DNA from: an uncultured Comamonas sp.
Lineage (GTDB): Bacteria; Pseudomonadota; Gammaproteobacteria; Burkholderiales; Burkholderiaceae_C
DNA: 64,000 nt
Assembly (NCBI GenBank): GCA_902175065.1
Contig: CABIIJ010000018.1
Location: 62,001 to 126,000 of the forward strand
Direction of reading: 5' to 3'
A model generated the notes under the pieces. That model had not been told where the DNA came from, made no database searches, and saw nothing but the letters and a program-made list of their open reading frames with translations. Below are positions 54,201-63,649 of this stretch, piece after piece (position 1 is the first letter of the stretch; every line of letters begins with the position of its first letter). The position numbers and the translations under genes were made by a program.

Positions 54201-55291
54201 GCCAGGTCATGCAGGTGCTGCGCGAGCACGGTCTGGTCCAGTGCAGCCACATCATCGGCAAGACGCGCCCAGCCTCCAGCCCCGTGGCCATGGGCAAGGG
54301 CGAGCTGCAAATCTGGCGCGATGCCAAGCAGGTTTTTGGCGCGACGCTGGAGAACCTGCACCAGGTCTGGGACGCCGTGAGCTGGAAAATCGCCCAACAG
54401 CGCGACAACCCGGCCTGTGCCGACAGCGAGCACGCTGCCACCGGCGCGGCCAGCGACCCCGGGATGCACGTGCACCTGACGTTCGACCCGCAGGACGACA
54501 TTGCCGCGCCCTACCTGAACCTGAACGCCCAGCCGCGCGTCGCCATTCTGCGTGAGCAGGGCGTGAACTCGCAGGTGGAAATGGGCTTTGCCTTTGCCGC
54601 TGCCGGGTTCGATGCGGTGGATGTCCACATGAGCGACCTGCAGGCGGGCCGCGCCCACCTGAAGGACATGGCGGGCATCGTTGCCTGCGGCGGCTTCAGC
54701 TACGGCGACACCCTGGGTGCCGGCATCGGCTGGGCGCGTTCGATCACCTTCAACGAGCGCCTGTCCGAGCAATTCCGGCAATTCTTTGGCCGGGGCGACA
54801 CCTTCGCCCTGGGCGTGTGCAACGGTTGCCAGATGTTTGCCGAACTGGCCGACATCATCCCCGGCGCCCAGGCCTGGCCGCGCTTCACGCAAAATCAGAG
54901 CCACCGCTTCGAGGCACGCCTGAGCATGGTGGAAGTGCTGGACAGCCCGAGCATCTTCCTGCACGGCATGGCGGGCAGCCGCCTGCCCATCGTCGTCTCG
55001 CATGGCGAGGGCTTTGCCAACTTTGCCGCCCGTGGCAACGCCGATCAGGTGGTGCAGGCCATGCGCTACGTGGACAACCACGGCCAGCCGACCGAGGTCT
55101 ACCCCTTCAACCCCAACGGCAGCCCCGGCGGCCTGACGGCCGTGACCACCGCCGACGGGCGCTTCACGGCCATGATGCCGCACCCCGAGCGCGTGTTCCG
55201 CAACATCCAGATGAGCTGGACCAGCGGCGATAAAAGCCAGGCCAGCCCCTGGATGCGGGTGTGGCGCAATGCCCGCAAGTGGCTGGGGTAA
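51278..55291 (+). CDS. purL: Phosphoribosylformylglycinamidine synthase
   Basis: PurL makes formylglycinamidine ribonucleotide from FGAR, ATP and glutamine in purine synthesis. The 1337-residue large single-chain form is usual for beta- and gammaproteobacteria. It has [58 protein letters not shown], two AIR-synthase-like halves and the C-terminal glutaminase ([16 protein letters not shown], catalytic Cys in [15 protein letters not shown]). The start is GTG at 51278; the earlier ATG would translate the terminator hairpin. Confidence 0.97.
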   Translation: MTLHLTQFEGANALSAFRAQQLLTDLVAIHPKITGITARFVHLVACATAPDVALQERLQALLTYGESAQGAGQDGAVFVVTPRLGTISPWASKATDIARNCGLDVFRVERITEYRIAVKGGLLGGKTELSAAQRSQIAALLHDRMTESVFATRAEAEQLFSTLQAAPMEFVDVLDGGRAALERANTAWGLALADDEIDYLVAAFTKLGRNPTDVELMMFAQANSEHCRHKIFNAQFTIDGVAQDKSLFGMIRHTEQTSPQHTIVAYADNASIMEGHEVERFIAKYDTNADQLSAPSYQKEQALHHVLMKVETHNHPTAISPFPGASTGAGGEIRDEGATGRGSKPKAGLTGFTVSKLWGSDVGKPAHIASPLQIMVEGPLGGAAFNNEFGRPNLTGYFREYEQQVGDITRGYHKPIMIAGGLGVIDAQQTQKILFPAGTLLIQLGGPGMRIGMGGGAASSMATGTNAAELDFDSVQRGNPEIERRAQEVINHCWQQGAANPILAIHDVGAGGLSNAFPELTNDAGRGARFDLRAVQLEESGLAPKEIWSNESQERYVLAIAPESLPQFQAFCERERCPFAVIGTATEQRQLVLEDTAVMQGEQKFPVDMPMDVLLGKPPKMHKDVTSVQRELPAIDLTGVALEKAVIDVLAHPTVASKRFLITIGDRAVGGLTHRDQMVGPWQVPVADVAVTLADFTGFKGEAMAMGERTPLAAINAPASGRMAVAEAITNMLAAPIELSKVKLSANWMAACGEPGEDADLYATVKAVGMELCPQLSISIPVGKDSLSMRTQWQEDGALKKVTSPVSLIITGFAAIDDVRGTLTPQLDAQEPDSSLVLIDLGRGQNRMGGSILGQVLGQSGNTTPDLDSAEDLKALVQAVNSLRQQGLILAYHDRGDGGLLATVAEMAFAGHVGVALNVDMLVTEGDGITDGRMDSGEGKNWGQQVAGRREDLTLRALFSEELGAVLQIRTADRSQVMQVLREHGLVQCSHIIGKTRPASSPVAMGKGELQIWRDAKQVFGATLENLHQVWDAVSWKIAQQRDNPACADSEHAATGAASDPGMHVHLTFDPQDDIAAPYLNLNAQPRVAILREQGVNSQVEMGFAFAAAGFDAVDVHMSDLQAGRAHLKDMAGIVACGGFSYGDTLGAGIGWARSITFNERLSEQFRQFFGRGDTFALGVCNGCQMFAELADIIPGAQAWPRFTQNQSHRFEARLSMVEVLDSPSIFLHGMAGSRLPIVVSHGEGFANFAARGNADQVVQAMRYVDNHGQPTEVYPFNPNGSPGGLTAVTTADGRFTAMMPHPERVFRNIQMSWTSGDKSQASPWMRVWRNARKWLG

Positions 55292-55348
55292 GGTGTTGCA
55301 GCGAATCCCCGGCAGCTTGAAAACGATGTATCCAACGGAACGACGGCC

Positions 55349-55987
55349 ATGATCCCCCCGAACGACTTGCTCCTGTTTGGTGGCGCCGCCTTGCTCATGG
55401 TGCTGACGCCGGGGCCGAACATGGTCTACCTGATCTCCCGGTCGATCTGCCAGGGCAAGCGGGCCGGGGTGGTGTCGCTGTCGGGTGTCATTGCCGGGTT
55501 TTTCGTGCACATGCTGGCAGCAGCCATCGGTTTGACGACCTTGTTCATGGCCGTGCCGTTTGCCTACGAGGTACTCAAGTGGGCTGGGGCGGCCTATTTG
55601 CTCTACCTGGCATGGCAGGCCGTCAGGCCGGGCGCCCGCTCGCCGTTCGAGGCACGCGATCTTCCGATGGATTCGCCACGCAAGCTGTTTCTCATGGGGT
55701 TCACCACCAATCTGCTGAATCCCAAGATTGCCGTTTTCTATCTGTCGATCTTTCCCCAGTTTGTCTCGCCGGAGCATGGCTCGGTATTCGCGCAGAGCAT
55801 TCAGCTGGGGTTTACGCAGATCGCCATCAGCTTCACCGTCAATCTAGGCATCGCACTGTCTGCTGCGCGGCTGGCGCAATGGTTTGTCCGTAGCCCCGGC
55901 TGGCTGGCTGCCCAGCGGTATGTCATGGGGACGGTGCTTGCGGGTTTGGCCGTTCGCCTGGCAACGGAGCAGCGCAAGCTTGTCTGA
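55349..55987 (+). CDS. LysE/RhtB-family amino-acid exporter
   Basis: This 212-residue protein has six hydrophobic segments. It carries LMVLTPGPNMVYLISRSICQ, GKRAGVVSLSGVIAGFFVHM, YEVLKWAGAAYLLYLAWQA and GFTTNLLNPKIAVFYLSIFP, all standard for the LysE family. It exports an amino acid or a derivative (threonine, homoserine or lysine types exist). It stands 57 bp after purL on the same strand. Confidence 0.92.
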   Translation: MIPPNDLLLFGGAALLMVLTPGPNMVYLISRSICQGKRAGVVSLSGVIAGFFVHMLAAAIGLTTLFMAVPFAYEVLKWAGAAYLLYLAWQAVRPGARSPFEARDLPMDSPRKLFLMGFTTNLLNPKIAVFYLSIFPQFVSPEHGSVFAQSIQLGFTQIAISFTVNLGIALSAARLAQWFVRSPGWLAAQRYVMGTVLAGLAVRLATEQRKLV

Positions 55988-56080
55988 TCTGATATCGCGC
56001 TGCCATGGGTCTTTGGCCCGATCGCCTGCCGATGGCGGTCGGTGTCGAATGCCGCCGGGCTTTGCTGAGGGAGCGCAGCC

Positions 56081-56734
56081 ATGAATACAAGCGTGCTGTC
56101 CGGACTGTCTGCGCTGAACCACAAGCTTTTCTACATGGTCAATGGCGTGCGCCTTCCCTTGCTCGATCAGGCCATGATCCTGGGCACGCATCTTGGCGAT
56201 TTTTCGAACCTGGTATGGATCGTCACGGCAGCGCTTGTGCTGCTTCTGGCCCACAGGTTCGCTCCCGCCTCTGCAGCGATCCGGTGGCTGCCGCCGCGCA
56301 ATACGGTGGTTGCGTGTCTGGCCCTGTTGCTGGTGGCGTATGTGGCGGCGGCCTGTATGGTCACCGCGTTGAAGGTGGGGTTGCACATGCCACGGCCTGC
56401 GGCGGCTTTGCCTGCGGGGTCTGTCCATGTGCTGGTGGCGCCAGAGTCCCCGTTCAGTTTTCCGAGCGGCCATGCCACCTTTGCCATGCTGGTGGCCAGT
56501 GTTTTCTGGCCCTATTGCCGAAGTTGGGGGCGGATTTTCCTGGCGGTGTTCGTGCCTTGGGTGGGCTGGTCGCGCATCAGTGTCGGGGCGCACTTTCCCG
56601 TGGATGTCATCACGGGATATTTTTGCGGAGCCATCAGCGTTTGGCTGGGAATGAGGGTGCTGGCCTTGTGCTCCAGGAGGCGCTGGCAGGCAGAACGCTT
56701 ATCGCTGGCGGTAAACAGGAATATGAAAAAATAA
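56081..56734 (+). CDS. PAP2-family membrane phosphatase
   Basis: This 217-residue membrane protein has the three PAP2 phosphatase motifs: KVGLHMPRP, SPFSFPSGHATFAM and SRISVGAHFPVDVITGY, with several membrane segments. Members remove phosphate from undecaprenyl pyrophosphate or phosphatidate. The C-terminal tail ends in basic residues. Its stop lies against copy 3 of the dispersed palindrome. Confidence 0.9.
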   Translation: MNTSVLSGLSALNHKLFYMVNGVRLPLLDQAMILGTHLGDFSNLVWIVTAALVLLLAHRFAPASAAIRWLPPRNTVVACLALLLVAYVAAACMVTALKVGLHMPRPAAALPAGSVHVLVAPESPFSFPSGHATFAMLVASVFWPYCRSWGRIFLAVFVPWVGWSRISVGAHFPVDVITGYFCGAISVWLGMRVLALCSRRRWQAERLSLAVNRNMKK

Positions 56735-56814
56735 TAGCTGTTACCGCTTGATATACAAGATATTCAATAATTAAAGTATCTGAAGTCGTTTTTTGATCAG
56801 TGGAAAATGCTATT
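56733..56814. repeat. Dispersed palindrome copy 3
   Basis: It starts AATAGCTGTTACCGCTTGAT (56733) and its right arm, read in complement from 56814, is AATAGCATTTTCCACTGATC. The element is 82 bp, the same length as copy 1. It reaches into the PAP2 stop codon at its left end and stops ten bases before the rmuC ATG. Confidence 0.75.
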
Positions 56815-56823
56815 TTATTTGTT

Positions 56824-58185
56824 ATGAATGGGTTTCAAGGGCTGCTCCTTTTCCTCCTGTTGCTGGTGCTGGTTTTGCAGGTGCTGCACATCGTGCGCTC
56901 CCGCCGGGCCGGGGCGCCGTGGCGCACGCTGGAGCACGCCTTGCTGCGCCAGGAGGGGCAGGCCCAGGCGCTGGCCCAGCAGCTGCATGGCCTGGGGCAA
57001 AGCCTGGGCCAGCACCAGCAGCTGCATACCGATGGCCTGCGCAAGCTGGTCGATGCCCGGCTGGCCCAGGCGTACCAGGAGACGCGGGCCAGCCGCCAGG
57101 AATTGCAGCAGCACTTTGCCCTGCTCCAGCAGGCGCTGGCCGAGCAGGCGCACCGCCAGCAGCACAGCAGCGAGCAGCAGGCCGAACAGTTGCGTGCCAC
57201 CCTGAACGACCGGCTGGCTGCCATCCAGCGCGACAACGCTGCCAAGCTCGAAGACATGCGCCGCACGGTGGACGAGCAGCTGCACGCCACGCTGGAGCAG
57301 CGCCTGGGCGCTTCGTTCGCCCTGGTCAGCGAGCGGCTGGAGCAAGTCCACAAAGGGCTGGGCGAGATGCAGACGCTGGCCGCCAGCGTGGGCGATTTGA
57401 AGCGCGTGATGACCAACGTGAAAACCCGGGGCACCTGGGGCGAGGTGCAACTGGGCGCGATTCTGGACAGCGTGCTTACCCCCGAGCAGTACGCCCGCAA
57501 CGTCAAGACCGTGCCGGGCAGCAACGAGCTGGTGGAGTTCGCCATCCGCCTGCCCGGGCAAGGCGCACAGCCGGTGTGGCTGCCCATCGATGCCAAATAC
57601 CCGGTGGAGGACTACCAGCGCCTGCAGGATGCCTGGGAGCTGGGCGACCGCGCCGCCATCCAGGCCGCAGGCCAGGCGCTGGAAAGCAGCGTGCGCACCG
57701 AGTCCAGAAAAATCGCCGGCAAATACCTGGCCCCGCCGCACACCACCGACTTTGCCCTGATGTACCTGCCCAGCGAAAGCCTGTTTGCCGAAGTGCTGCG
57801 CCGCCCCGGGCTGGTGGAAGCCTTGCAGCAGCAGTACCGCGTGGTCGTGACCGGCCCGGCGAACCTGGCGGCCATGCTCAACAGCCTGCAGATGGGCTTT
57901 CGCACCCTGGCGATCGAGGAGCGCTCGGCCCAGGTCTGGGCAGTGCTGGGGCAGGTCAAGACCGAGTTTGCCAAGTTCGGCGCCGTGGTCGAGGCCACGC
58001 GCAAATCGCTGGATGCCGCTGCCAGGAAGTTCGAACAGGTGGACGTGCGCACCCGCGCCATCCAGCGCAGCCTGCATGACGTGCAGGTCTTGCCCGCAGC
58101 GGATGCGGGGGACGACGCCGGGACGGAGCCGGATACCACCGGTATCGAAGATGGCAGCGCCCGGCACGGGCAGGGGGCCGCATGA
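56824..58185 (+). CDS. rmuC: RmuC-family DNA recombination protein
   Basis: RmuC limits inversions at short inverted repeats and is thought to be a nuclease-like scaffold. The 453-residue protein has one N-terminal membrane segment (GLLLFLLLLVLVLQVLHIV), a Gln/Ala-rich coiled coil (about 40-170) and the RmuC domain (TRGTWGEVQLGAILDSVLTP, WLPIDAKYPVEDYQRL, TTDFALMYLPSESLFAEVLR and VVVTGPANLAAMLNSLQMGF). I start at ATG 56824. The stop overlaps the next gene as ATGA. Confidence 0.93.
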   Translation: MNGFQGLLLFLLLLVLVLQVLHIVRSRRAGAPWRTLEHALLRQEGQAQALAQQLHGLGQSLGQHQQLHTDGLRKLVDARLAQAYQETRASRQELQQHFALLQQALAEQAHRQQHSSEQQAEQLRATLNDRLAAIQRDNAAKLEDMRRTVDEQLHATLEQRLGASFALVSERLEQVHKGLGEMQTLAASVGDLKRVMTNVKTRGTWGEVQLGAILDSVLTPEQYARNVKTVPGSNELVEFAIRLPGQGAQPVWLPIDAKYPVEDYQRLQDAWELGDRAAIQAAGQALESSVRTESRKIAGKYLAPPHTTDFALMYLPSESLFAEVLRRPGLVEALQQQYRVVVTGPANLAAMLNSLQMGFRTLAIEERSAQVWAVLGQVKTEFAKFGAVVEATRKSLDAAARKFEQVDVRTRAIQRSLHDVQVLPAADAGDDAGTEPDTTGIEDGSARHGQGAA

Positions 58186-59363
58186 TGGCCAACGGCCTGC
58201 CCCGGCTGATTGCCGCGCAAATTTCCATCCACGCCTGCATGACCGGGCTGCGCATGGCCACGCCGCTGCTGGCCTTGTCGCAAGGCTACAGCGCGGCGGC
58301 GGTGGGGGTGCTGCTGGCGTTGTTTGCGCTCACTCAGGTATTCCTGGCCCTGCCTGCGGGGCGTTATGCCGACCGGTATGGCTTGAGGCGCCCGGTGGCC
58401 CTGAGCGTGGTCGTTGCCACGCTGGGGGCGGGGCTGGCGGTGGTCTGGCCGGTATTTCCCGTCCTGTGCGTGGCGGCGCTGTGCAGCGGCGGTGCGGCGG
58501 GCACGGCGCTGATTGCGCTGCAGCGCCACGTCGGGCGCAGCGCCCACGATCAGGTGCAGTTGCGCAAGGTGTTCAGCTGGCTGGCGCTGGGGCCGGCCAT
58601 CTCCAATTTTATCGGCCCGTTTTTTGCGGGCCTGCTGATCGACCACGCAGGCGGACAGGCAGGCAGCGAGATGGGCTTTCGCGCCGCTTTCCTGCTGCTG
58701 GCGCTGCTGCCCATTGCCGCCTGGTTCTGGGTGCGGACGGTGCAGGAGCTGCCGCCGGTGCCGGTGGCGGCGGGCAAGGCCCCTGCGGCCTGGGATTTGC
58801 TGCAAGACCAGGGCTTTCGCCGCCTGCTGCTGATGAACTGGGCGCTGTCCTCGTGTTGGGATGTGCACACTTTCGTGGTGCCCATCCTGGGGCATGAGCG
58901 GGGGCTGTCGGCCTCGGTGATCGGCAGCATTCTGGGCGGCTTTGCCATTGCGGCCATGCTGGTGCGCCTCCTCATCCCGCTGCTGGCCCGGCATCTGCGC
59001 GAATGGCTGGTGGTGTGGTGCGCCATGCTCTGCGCCTGCCTGCTGTTCATGCTCTACCCGCTGATGCCCGGCCCCTGGAGCATGGGGCTGTGCTCGGTGC
59101 TGCTGGGGCTGGCGCTGGGGTCGGTGCAGCCGATGGTGATGAGCATGATCCACCAGATCACCCCGGAGCACCGCCACGGCCAGGCGCTGGGGCTGCGCAT
59201 GATGGCGATCAATGCCTCCAGCGTGATGATGCCGATGGTCTTCGGCAGCCTGGGTGCGGTGCTGGGGGTGTCGGCCCTGTTCTGGGGCGTGGGCGCGATG
59301 GTGGGGGCAGCATCGCGCCTGCCGTGGCTGCTGGGGCGCGATACTTTTGCGGATGCGGATTAG
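58182..59363 (+). CDS. MFS transporter
   Basis: This 393-residue membrane protein has about 12 hydrophobic segments. ALPAGRYADRYGLRRPVALS is the MFS loop motif after segment 2, and LALGSVQPMVMSMIHQITPE and GQALGLRMMAINASSVMMPM are in the second half. The substrate is unknown. It overlaps rmuC by four bases, so the two are co-translated. Its stop codon overlaps the convergent stop of the LOG-family gene. Confidence 0.87.
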   Translation: MMANGLPRLIAAQISIHACMTGLRMATPLLALSQGYSAAAVGVLLALFALTQVFLALPAGRYADRYGLRRPVALSVVVATLGAGLAVVWPVFPVLCVAALCSGGAAGTALIALQRHVGRSAHDQVQLRKVFSWLALGPAISNFIGPFFAGLLIDHAGGQAGSEMGFRAAFLLLALLPIAAWFWVRTVQELPPVPVAAGKAPAAWDLLQDQGFRRLLLMNWALSSCWDVHTFVVPILGHERGLSASVIGSILGGFAIAAMLVRLLIPLLARHLREWLVVWCAMLCACLLFMLYPLMPGPWSMGLCSVLLGLALGSVQPMVMSMIHQITPEHRHGQALGLRMMAINASSVMMPMVFGSLGAVLGVSALFWGVGAMVGAASRLPWLLGRDTFADAD

Positions 59364-60244
59364 CCCGCGTTGCCGTTGAGCTGGTAGAAGTCCTTCAGGA
59401 TTTGCCACGCCTGTTCGGGCGTGTCGGCAAACTGGAACAGTTTCAGGTCTTCGGCGCTGATGACGCCTTCCTCGACCAGCATGTCGAAGTTGAACAGGCG
59501 TTTCCAGAACTGCGAGTCGTACAGCACGATGGGCACCGGCTTGATCTTGGTCGTCTGCACCAGGGTGAGCACCTCGAACAGTTCGTCCATGGTGCCAAAG
59601 CCGCCGGGGAAGGCCACCAGCGCCTTGGCCCGGATGAGAAAGTGCATTTTGCGCAGCGCGAAGTAGTGGAACTTGAAGCTCAGGCCGGGGCTGATGTAGC
59701 GGTTGCCGTGCTGTTCGTGCGGCAGCAGGATGTTCAGGCCGATGGTCGGCGCCCCGGCGTCGTAGGCGCCCCGGTTGGCCGCTTCCATGATGCCCGGGCC
59801 GCCGCCGGTGCAGACGTAGACGCGCTGGTTGGTCGGGTGCCGCTTGCTGTATTCGGCCACCAGGTAGGCAAAGCGGCGGGCCGCTTCGTAGCGCTCGGCG
59901 TTGCGCATGTCGCGCTGGGCCTTGGCGATGGCCTGGGCATCCCCGCTGGCCTGGGCGATGTGCAGGGCGCGGGTGGCTTCTTCCTGATCGACAAAGCGGG
60001 CGCTGCCGTAGACCACCACGGTGTGGTAGATGCCCATGGCCTCCTGGTCCAGGTCGGGCTTGAGCAATTCCAGCTGAAAGCGGATGCCCCGGGTTTCGCG
60101 GCGGGCCATGAATTCGGGGTCGGCAAAGGCCAGGCGGTAGGAATCCGGCGCGGTCGGGTCGGCGGTGAGGTCACGCGTGGCGTTCGGGCCTTCCAGGGGG
60201 GCCAGATCCTCCATGAGGGAGCGTTCGTACAGGGGGGGAGTCAT
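59360..60244 (-). CDS. LOG-family nucleotide hydrolase-like protein
   Basis: The 294-residue protein has the LOG motifs YVCTGGGPGIMEAANRGA and LVAFPGGFGTMDELFEVLTL, where the PGGxGTxxE segment binds the nucleotide. The N-terminal 90 residues extend beyond the plant-type LOG and fit the longer bacterial group that removes the base from nucleoside 5'-monophosphates. VVVYGSARF begins the Rossmann fold. It has no close operon partner; it meets the MFS gene tail to tail. Confidence 0.88.
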   Translation of the reverse strand: MTPPLYERSLMEDLAPLEGPNATRDLTADPTAPDSYRLAFADPEFMARRETRGIRFQLELLKPDLDQEAMGIYHTVVVYGSARFVDQEEATRALHIAQASGDAQAIAKAQRDMRNAERYEAARRFAYLVAEYSKRHPTNQRVYVCTGGGPGIMEAANRGAYDAGAPTIGLNILLPHEQHGNRYISPGLSFKFHYFALRKMHFLIRAKALVAFPGGFGTMDELFEVLTLVQTTKIKPVPIVLYDSQFWKRLFNFDMLVEEGVISAEDLKLFQFADTPEQAWQILKDFYQLNGNAG

Positions 60245-60300
60245 AAGCGTCTTTCCAAGGTTTTTGCTTTTATTCGATCAGCATCCGAAGCTATTGAATA

Positions 60301-60381
60301 AGGTGCTGTTACCGCACGTATTTAAACGGTTTTAAGGTAAAACAATGCTGAAATCCTTATTTCATAGCCGGAAACAGCTAT
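60301..60381. repeat. Dispersed palindrome copy 4
   Basis: The left arm starts near AGGTGCTGTTACCGCACGTA (60301); the right arm, in complement from 60381, reads ATAGCTGTTTCCGGCTATGA. It is an imperfect palindrome of about 81 bp, between the LOG gene start and the crcB stop, ending four bases before the crcB stop codon. Confidence 0.7.
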
Positions 60382-60385
60382 GAAA

Positions 60386-60787
60386 TCATGAATTCATCGA
60401 TGACATGCTGAAACGTTGCAACCACGCCGTGGCGCAATACCAGCCTGCCGCGGTCAGTGCCAGGGAGCACAGCAGATGGACGCTGGCCCAGACCATGCCC
60501 ATGGCCCAGCGGCCGGCGTGCAGCAGTTGAAACACTTCGGCGCTGTAGCTGGAGAAGGTGGTCAGCCCGCCGAGCAGGCCGGTAACCAGGAACAGCCGCC
60601 ACGTCGGGTCGAGCTGGGGCAGGGCCTCGAAGGTGGCAATCGCCAGCCCGATGAGGTAGCCCCCCACGGCATTGGCGGCGAAGGTGCCCCAGGGCAACTG
60701 GCCCGGGTGGCTCAGCCACAGCCCCAGGCGCCAGCGGGCCAGGGCTCCCAGGGAGGCGCCGATGCAGATGGCCAGAACGTGCAGCAT
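60386..60787 (-). CDS. crcB: Fluoride channel CrcB/Fluc
   Basis: This 133-residue protein has four membrane segments and the Fluc signatures FAANAVGGYLIGLAIA, GLLGGLTTFSSYSAEVFQLL and GALARWRLG near the start. It exports fluoride as a dual-topology dimer. No fluoride riboswitch is visible upstream, where the mnhG gene ends three bases before its start. It may therefore be read through from the antiporter operon. Confidence 0.94.
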   Translation of the reverse strand: MLHVLAICIGASLGALARWRLGLWLSHPGQLPWGTFAANAVGGYLIGLAIATFEALPQLDPTWRLFLVTGLLGGLTTFSSYSAEVFQLLHAGRWAMGMVWASVHLLCSLALTAAGWYCATAWLQRFSMSSMNS

Positions 60788-60790
60788 TCT

Positions 60791-61183
60791 TCAGGAGAGG
60801 GTGGGGTCGGATGCCCCGTTCCCGGTGGTTGCCGAGGCGCCGTTGCTCATGCTGGGCGGCACGGGCCGGCCGGCCCGGCGGTCGCGAAACAGCGCGGCAC
60901 GCATCAGGAAAATGGTGGAAATCGGCACCGTCGTGGCAATGAATACGGCAATCAGCAAGGTGTAGAAGGCCGGGCCATCCCCCGTGGCGGAATAGAACAC
61001 GACACTGGCCCACATGATGAGCCAGCAGCCCAGGGTGGCGATGATGGCCGGGGCGTGAACACGTTCGTAATAGGTTTTCAGCCGTACCACGCCCCAGGAG
61101 CCGAGCAGGGCCACGCAGGCCCCGGCCAGGGCCAGGAGGGCAACCAGCCATTGCAGCCACAGCGGCAGGTCGGCAGCGTTCAT
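60791..61183 (-). CDS. mnhG: Na+/H+ antiporter subunit G (Mnh/Mrp/Pha)
   Basis: The 130-residue protein has three membrane segments. VALLALAGACVALLGSWGVV, RLKTYYERVHAPAIIATLG, YTLLIAVFIATTVPISTIFL and the tail LMRAALFRDRR fit PhaG/MnhG. It is the last antiporter subunit and overlaps mnhF by four bases. The small C-terminal extension is Ser/Ala/Asn-rich. Confidence 0.93.
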   Translation of the reverse strand: MNAADLPLWLQWLVALLALAGACVALLGSWGVVRLKTYYERVHAPAIIATLGCWLIMWASVVFYSATGDGPAFYTLLIAVFIATTVPISTIFLMRAALFRDRRAGRPVPPSMSNGASATTGNGASDPTLS

Positions 61184-61470
61184 TCGATGACCTCCCCGCG
61201 CAGCAGGAATTTGGCCATGGCCGTGGTGCCCACGCAGCCAAACAGCGCGATGAGCAGAGCCGCTTCGAAGTAAACGCTCGACTGGTAGTGCATCGCCAGC
61301 ACCAGCATGAGCAGCATGCCGTTCAGGTACATGCTGTCCAGCGCCAGCACCCGGTCCTGCGCCGTCGGGCCGCGCAGCAGGCGTGCCAGGGTGAGCAGCA
61401 TGGCCAGCACCAAGATAAAAATGGCGGCTGGCAGCGCCAGATCCAAAGGGGTGGAGAGGAGGCCCGTCAT
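61180..61470 (-). CDS. mnhF: Na+/H+ antiporter subunit F
   Basis: The 96-residue protein has three hydrophobic segments with LARLLRGPTAQDRVLALDSM as the F-subunit signature, and AALLIALFGCVGTTAMAKFL. It overlaps mnhE and mnhG by four bases at each side. Confidence 0.94.
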   Translation of the reverse strand: MTGLLSTPLDLALPAAIFILVLAMLLTLARLLRGPTAQDRVLALDSMYLNGMLLMLVLAMHYQSSVYFEAALLIALFGCVGTTAMAKFLLRGEVIE

Positions 61471-61958
61471 TCAAAAATCTCCATCAGGGGGCGTTCGTAG
61501 TGGGTTTTCACATACTGGGCAATGGCGGCATGGTCGTAGGCTTCCAGCACATGCAGCATCAACATGCTGCGGTCGCGCGAGATTTCCGCCCAGGCGGTAC
61601 CGGGGGTGATGCACACGATCATGGCCAGCACCGCCAGCCCGTTGGGGTCCCGCAGTTGCAATGGAATGGCCACGAAATCGGCCGGGTGGCGGCGGTAGCG
61701 CGGCAGCAGCAGGAAGCGCACCACGTGCAGGTTGGAGACGGTGGTGTCATGCACCACCCGCAAGGCCAGACGCAGAATCGTTACCGGATGGCGCACCCGC
61801 ACGGGCAGGGGCCGCAGCCCCCGCGTTATCAGGGGAATGCTCCAGCCGAGCAAGGCCCCCAGGACGATGTGCCCCAGGCTGAAGCGGTGGTTGAGCAGCA
61901 GCCAGAGGATGAACAGGGCCACCGAGAGCAAGGGGGCGGGCAGGAGTTTGCGCATCAT
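61467..61958 (-). CDS. mnhE: Na+/H+ antiporter subunit E
   Basis: The 163-residue protein has a two-segment membrane start (LLSVALFILWLLLNHRFSLG) and the subunit E motif VCITPGTAWAEISRDRSMLM. LPVRVRHPVTILRLALRVVH lies between. It overlaps mnhD and mnhF, so all subunits are likely translated in a coupled way. Confidence 0.93.
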   Translation of the reverse strand: MMRKLLPAPLLSVALFILWLLLNHRFSLGHIVLGALLGWSIPLITRGLRPLPVRVRHPVTILRLALRVVHDTTVSNLHVVRFLLLPRYRRHPADFVAIPLQLRDPNGLAVLAMIVCITPGTAWAEISRDRSMLMLHVLEAYDHAAIAQYVKTHYERPLMEIFE

Positions 61959-63649
61959 GGTGCTGTTCCCGGAGCGGCAGGCGGGTTGGGGACGGGCGCT
62001 GCCTGCAGTACGGCCTGGATATAGGTTTGCGGGCTGTGCAGGCTTTGCGCCGTGGCCTCGGTGTAGCGCATGGCGCCGGGGGCGTGCAAGGTCAGCGCCA
62101 GACTCAAACCCATCAGGGCGGCAATGGCCACGCCTTCGGTGAGGCGGATTTCCGGGGCCGTGCGCTCATGTGCAGCCCAGAAGTGGCGGATGCCGGCACG
62201 GGTCAGGGCAATCAGGGCCAGCAGCCCGGAGCCGATCAGCAGCGCCAGCAGCAGCCAGGCCGTCGGTGGCGGCGCCGCAGTCAGGGGATGGCCCAGCCCC
62301 AGGGGGGAGAGCAGGGCGGTGAGCATGGCGAATTTGCCCAGAAACCCGGACAGGGGCGGCAATCCGGCCACGACCAGGGTACACAGCAAAAAGGCTAGCC
62401 CCAAAAATGCCGCCGCCGCGGGAATCGGGCGGCCGATCAGGGCCTGTTCCTCGTCGTCCAGATTGGTGTGGTCGGCGGCGATCAGCTCATGGCTGAGGAA
62501 GGGGGCTTCCTCATCGTCCAGATCGACCATGCTGGCACCGTGGTTGCGCCAGCGGTCAATGGCATCGGCCAGCAGGAACAGGCAGGCCACCGCCAGGGTC
62601 GAGCTGGGCAGGTAGTACAGCAGGCCGGCCGTGAGCGCAGGGTGGCCGAATCCGGCCGCAGCCAGCAGCGTCCCCGAGGAAATGATGGCGGCGTACCCGG
62701 CCAGATGGGTCAGCCGCGTGGCGGCGAATATGCCGATGCTGCCCACCGCCATGGTCACCATGCCCCCGGCGATCAGCCACTGCCCCCCGAACAGGGCCGA
62801 AGCCCCGGCTTCGCTGGAGAACATCAGCGTCCACAGGCGCAGCAGCGTGTAGACGCCCACTTTGGTCATCAAGGCAAACAAGGCGCCCACCGGCGCCGTC
62901 GCGGCGCTGTAGCCGGGCACGAGCCAGAAATTCACCGGCCAGACGGCGGCCTTGATCAGGAAGGCGGTGGCCAGAATCCCGGCGGCGGTGTGCAGCAGGG
63001 CGCGGTCGGCCTCGGTCACCAGGGGAATTTGCTGCGCCAGGTCGGCCATGTTCAGCGTCCCCGTCAGGCCGTACAGCATCGAAGCGCCGATCAGGAATAG
63101 GGACGATGCTACTAAATTGATGGCAATATAGTGCAGTCCGGCCTGAACCCGCAGCCGGCCGGAACCATGCAGCAGCAGGCCGTAGGAGGCGGCCAGCATG
63201 ATTTCGAAAAAGACGAACAGGTTGAACAGGTCACCGGTCAGAAATGCGCCGGCCAGGCCCATCAGCTGGAACTGGAACAGCACGTAGAAATGCACGCCGG
63301 CCTTGAACCAGCGGGCCATGGCAAAGATGCTGACGGCCAGGGCAATGGCACTGGTGAGCACCAGCATCAGGGCCGTGAGCTGGTCGAGCACCAGCACGAT
63401 GCCGAATGGTGCCATCCAGTTGCCGGTCAGGTAGACGCTGGGGGTGGCGCTGTCATCGCTCCATTGCAGCAGGGCAATGGCGACCACCAGCCCCAGGGCG
63501 ATGGAGCCGGTGCTGAGAATGGTTTTGGTGCGTTGCTGCTCCTCGTTGAGCAGCAGCATCAGCGCTGCCGTGGCCATGGGCAGCACGATCGGCGCCAGCA
63601 TGAGGTGGGGCATCCATGTGCCCAGCCATTGCCATATTCCCTGCATCAA
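61955..63649 (-). CDS. mnhD: Na+/H+ antiporter subunit D
   Basis: This 564-residue protein is homologous to proton-pumping subunits NuoM/N of complex I. It has about 14 membrane segments. LVLDQLTALMLVLTSAIAL, GDLFNLFVFFEIMLAASYGL, LHYIAINLVASSLFLIGASM and FLIKAAVWPVNFWLVPGYSA (with the key lysine) are characteristic. The linker SMVDLDDEEAPFLSHELIAA lies in the middle. It is the ion-translocating part. Confidence 0.95.
   Translation of the reverse strand: MMQGIWQWLGTWMPHLMLAPIVLPMATAALMLLLNEEQQRTKTILSTGSIALGLVVAIALLQWSDDSATPSVYLTGNWMAPFGIVLVLDQLTALMLVLTSAIALAVSIFAMARWFKAGVHFYVLFQFQLMGLAGAFLTGDLFNLFVFFEIMLAASYGLLLHGSGRLRVQAGLHYIAINLVASSLFLIGASMLYGLTGTLNMADLAQQIPLVTEADRALLHTAAGILATAFLIKAAVWPVNFWLVPGYSAATAPVGALFALMTKVGVYTLLRLWTLMFSSEAGASALFGGQWLIAGGMVTMAVGSIGIFAATRLTHLAGYAAIISSGTLLAAAGFGHPALTAGLLYYLPSSTLAVACLFLLADAIDRWRNHGASMVDLDDEEAPFLSHELIAADHTNLDDEEQALIGRPIPAAAAFLGLAFLLCTLVVAGLPPLSGFLGKFAMLTALLSPLGLGHPLTAAPPPTAWLLLALLIGSGLLALIALTRAGIRHFWAAHERTAPEIRLTEGVAIAALMGLSLALTLHAPGAMRYTEATAQSLHSPQTYIQAVLQAAPVPNPPAAPGTAP

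Noticed and set aside
60788-60790. Fluoride riboswitch before crcB
   Set aside because: crcB starts three bases after mnhG, leaving no room for one.
63100-63130. AT-rich patch inside mnhD resembling a repeat insertion
   Set aside because: The encoded LHYIAINLVASSLFLIG is a normal conserved segment of this protein family.
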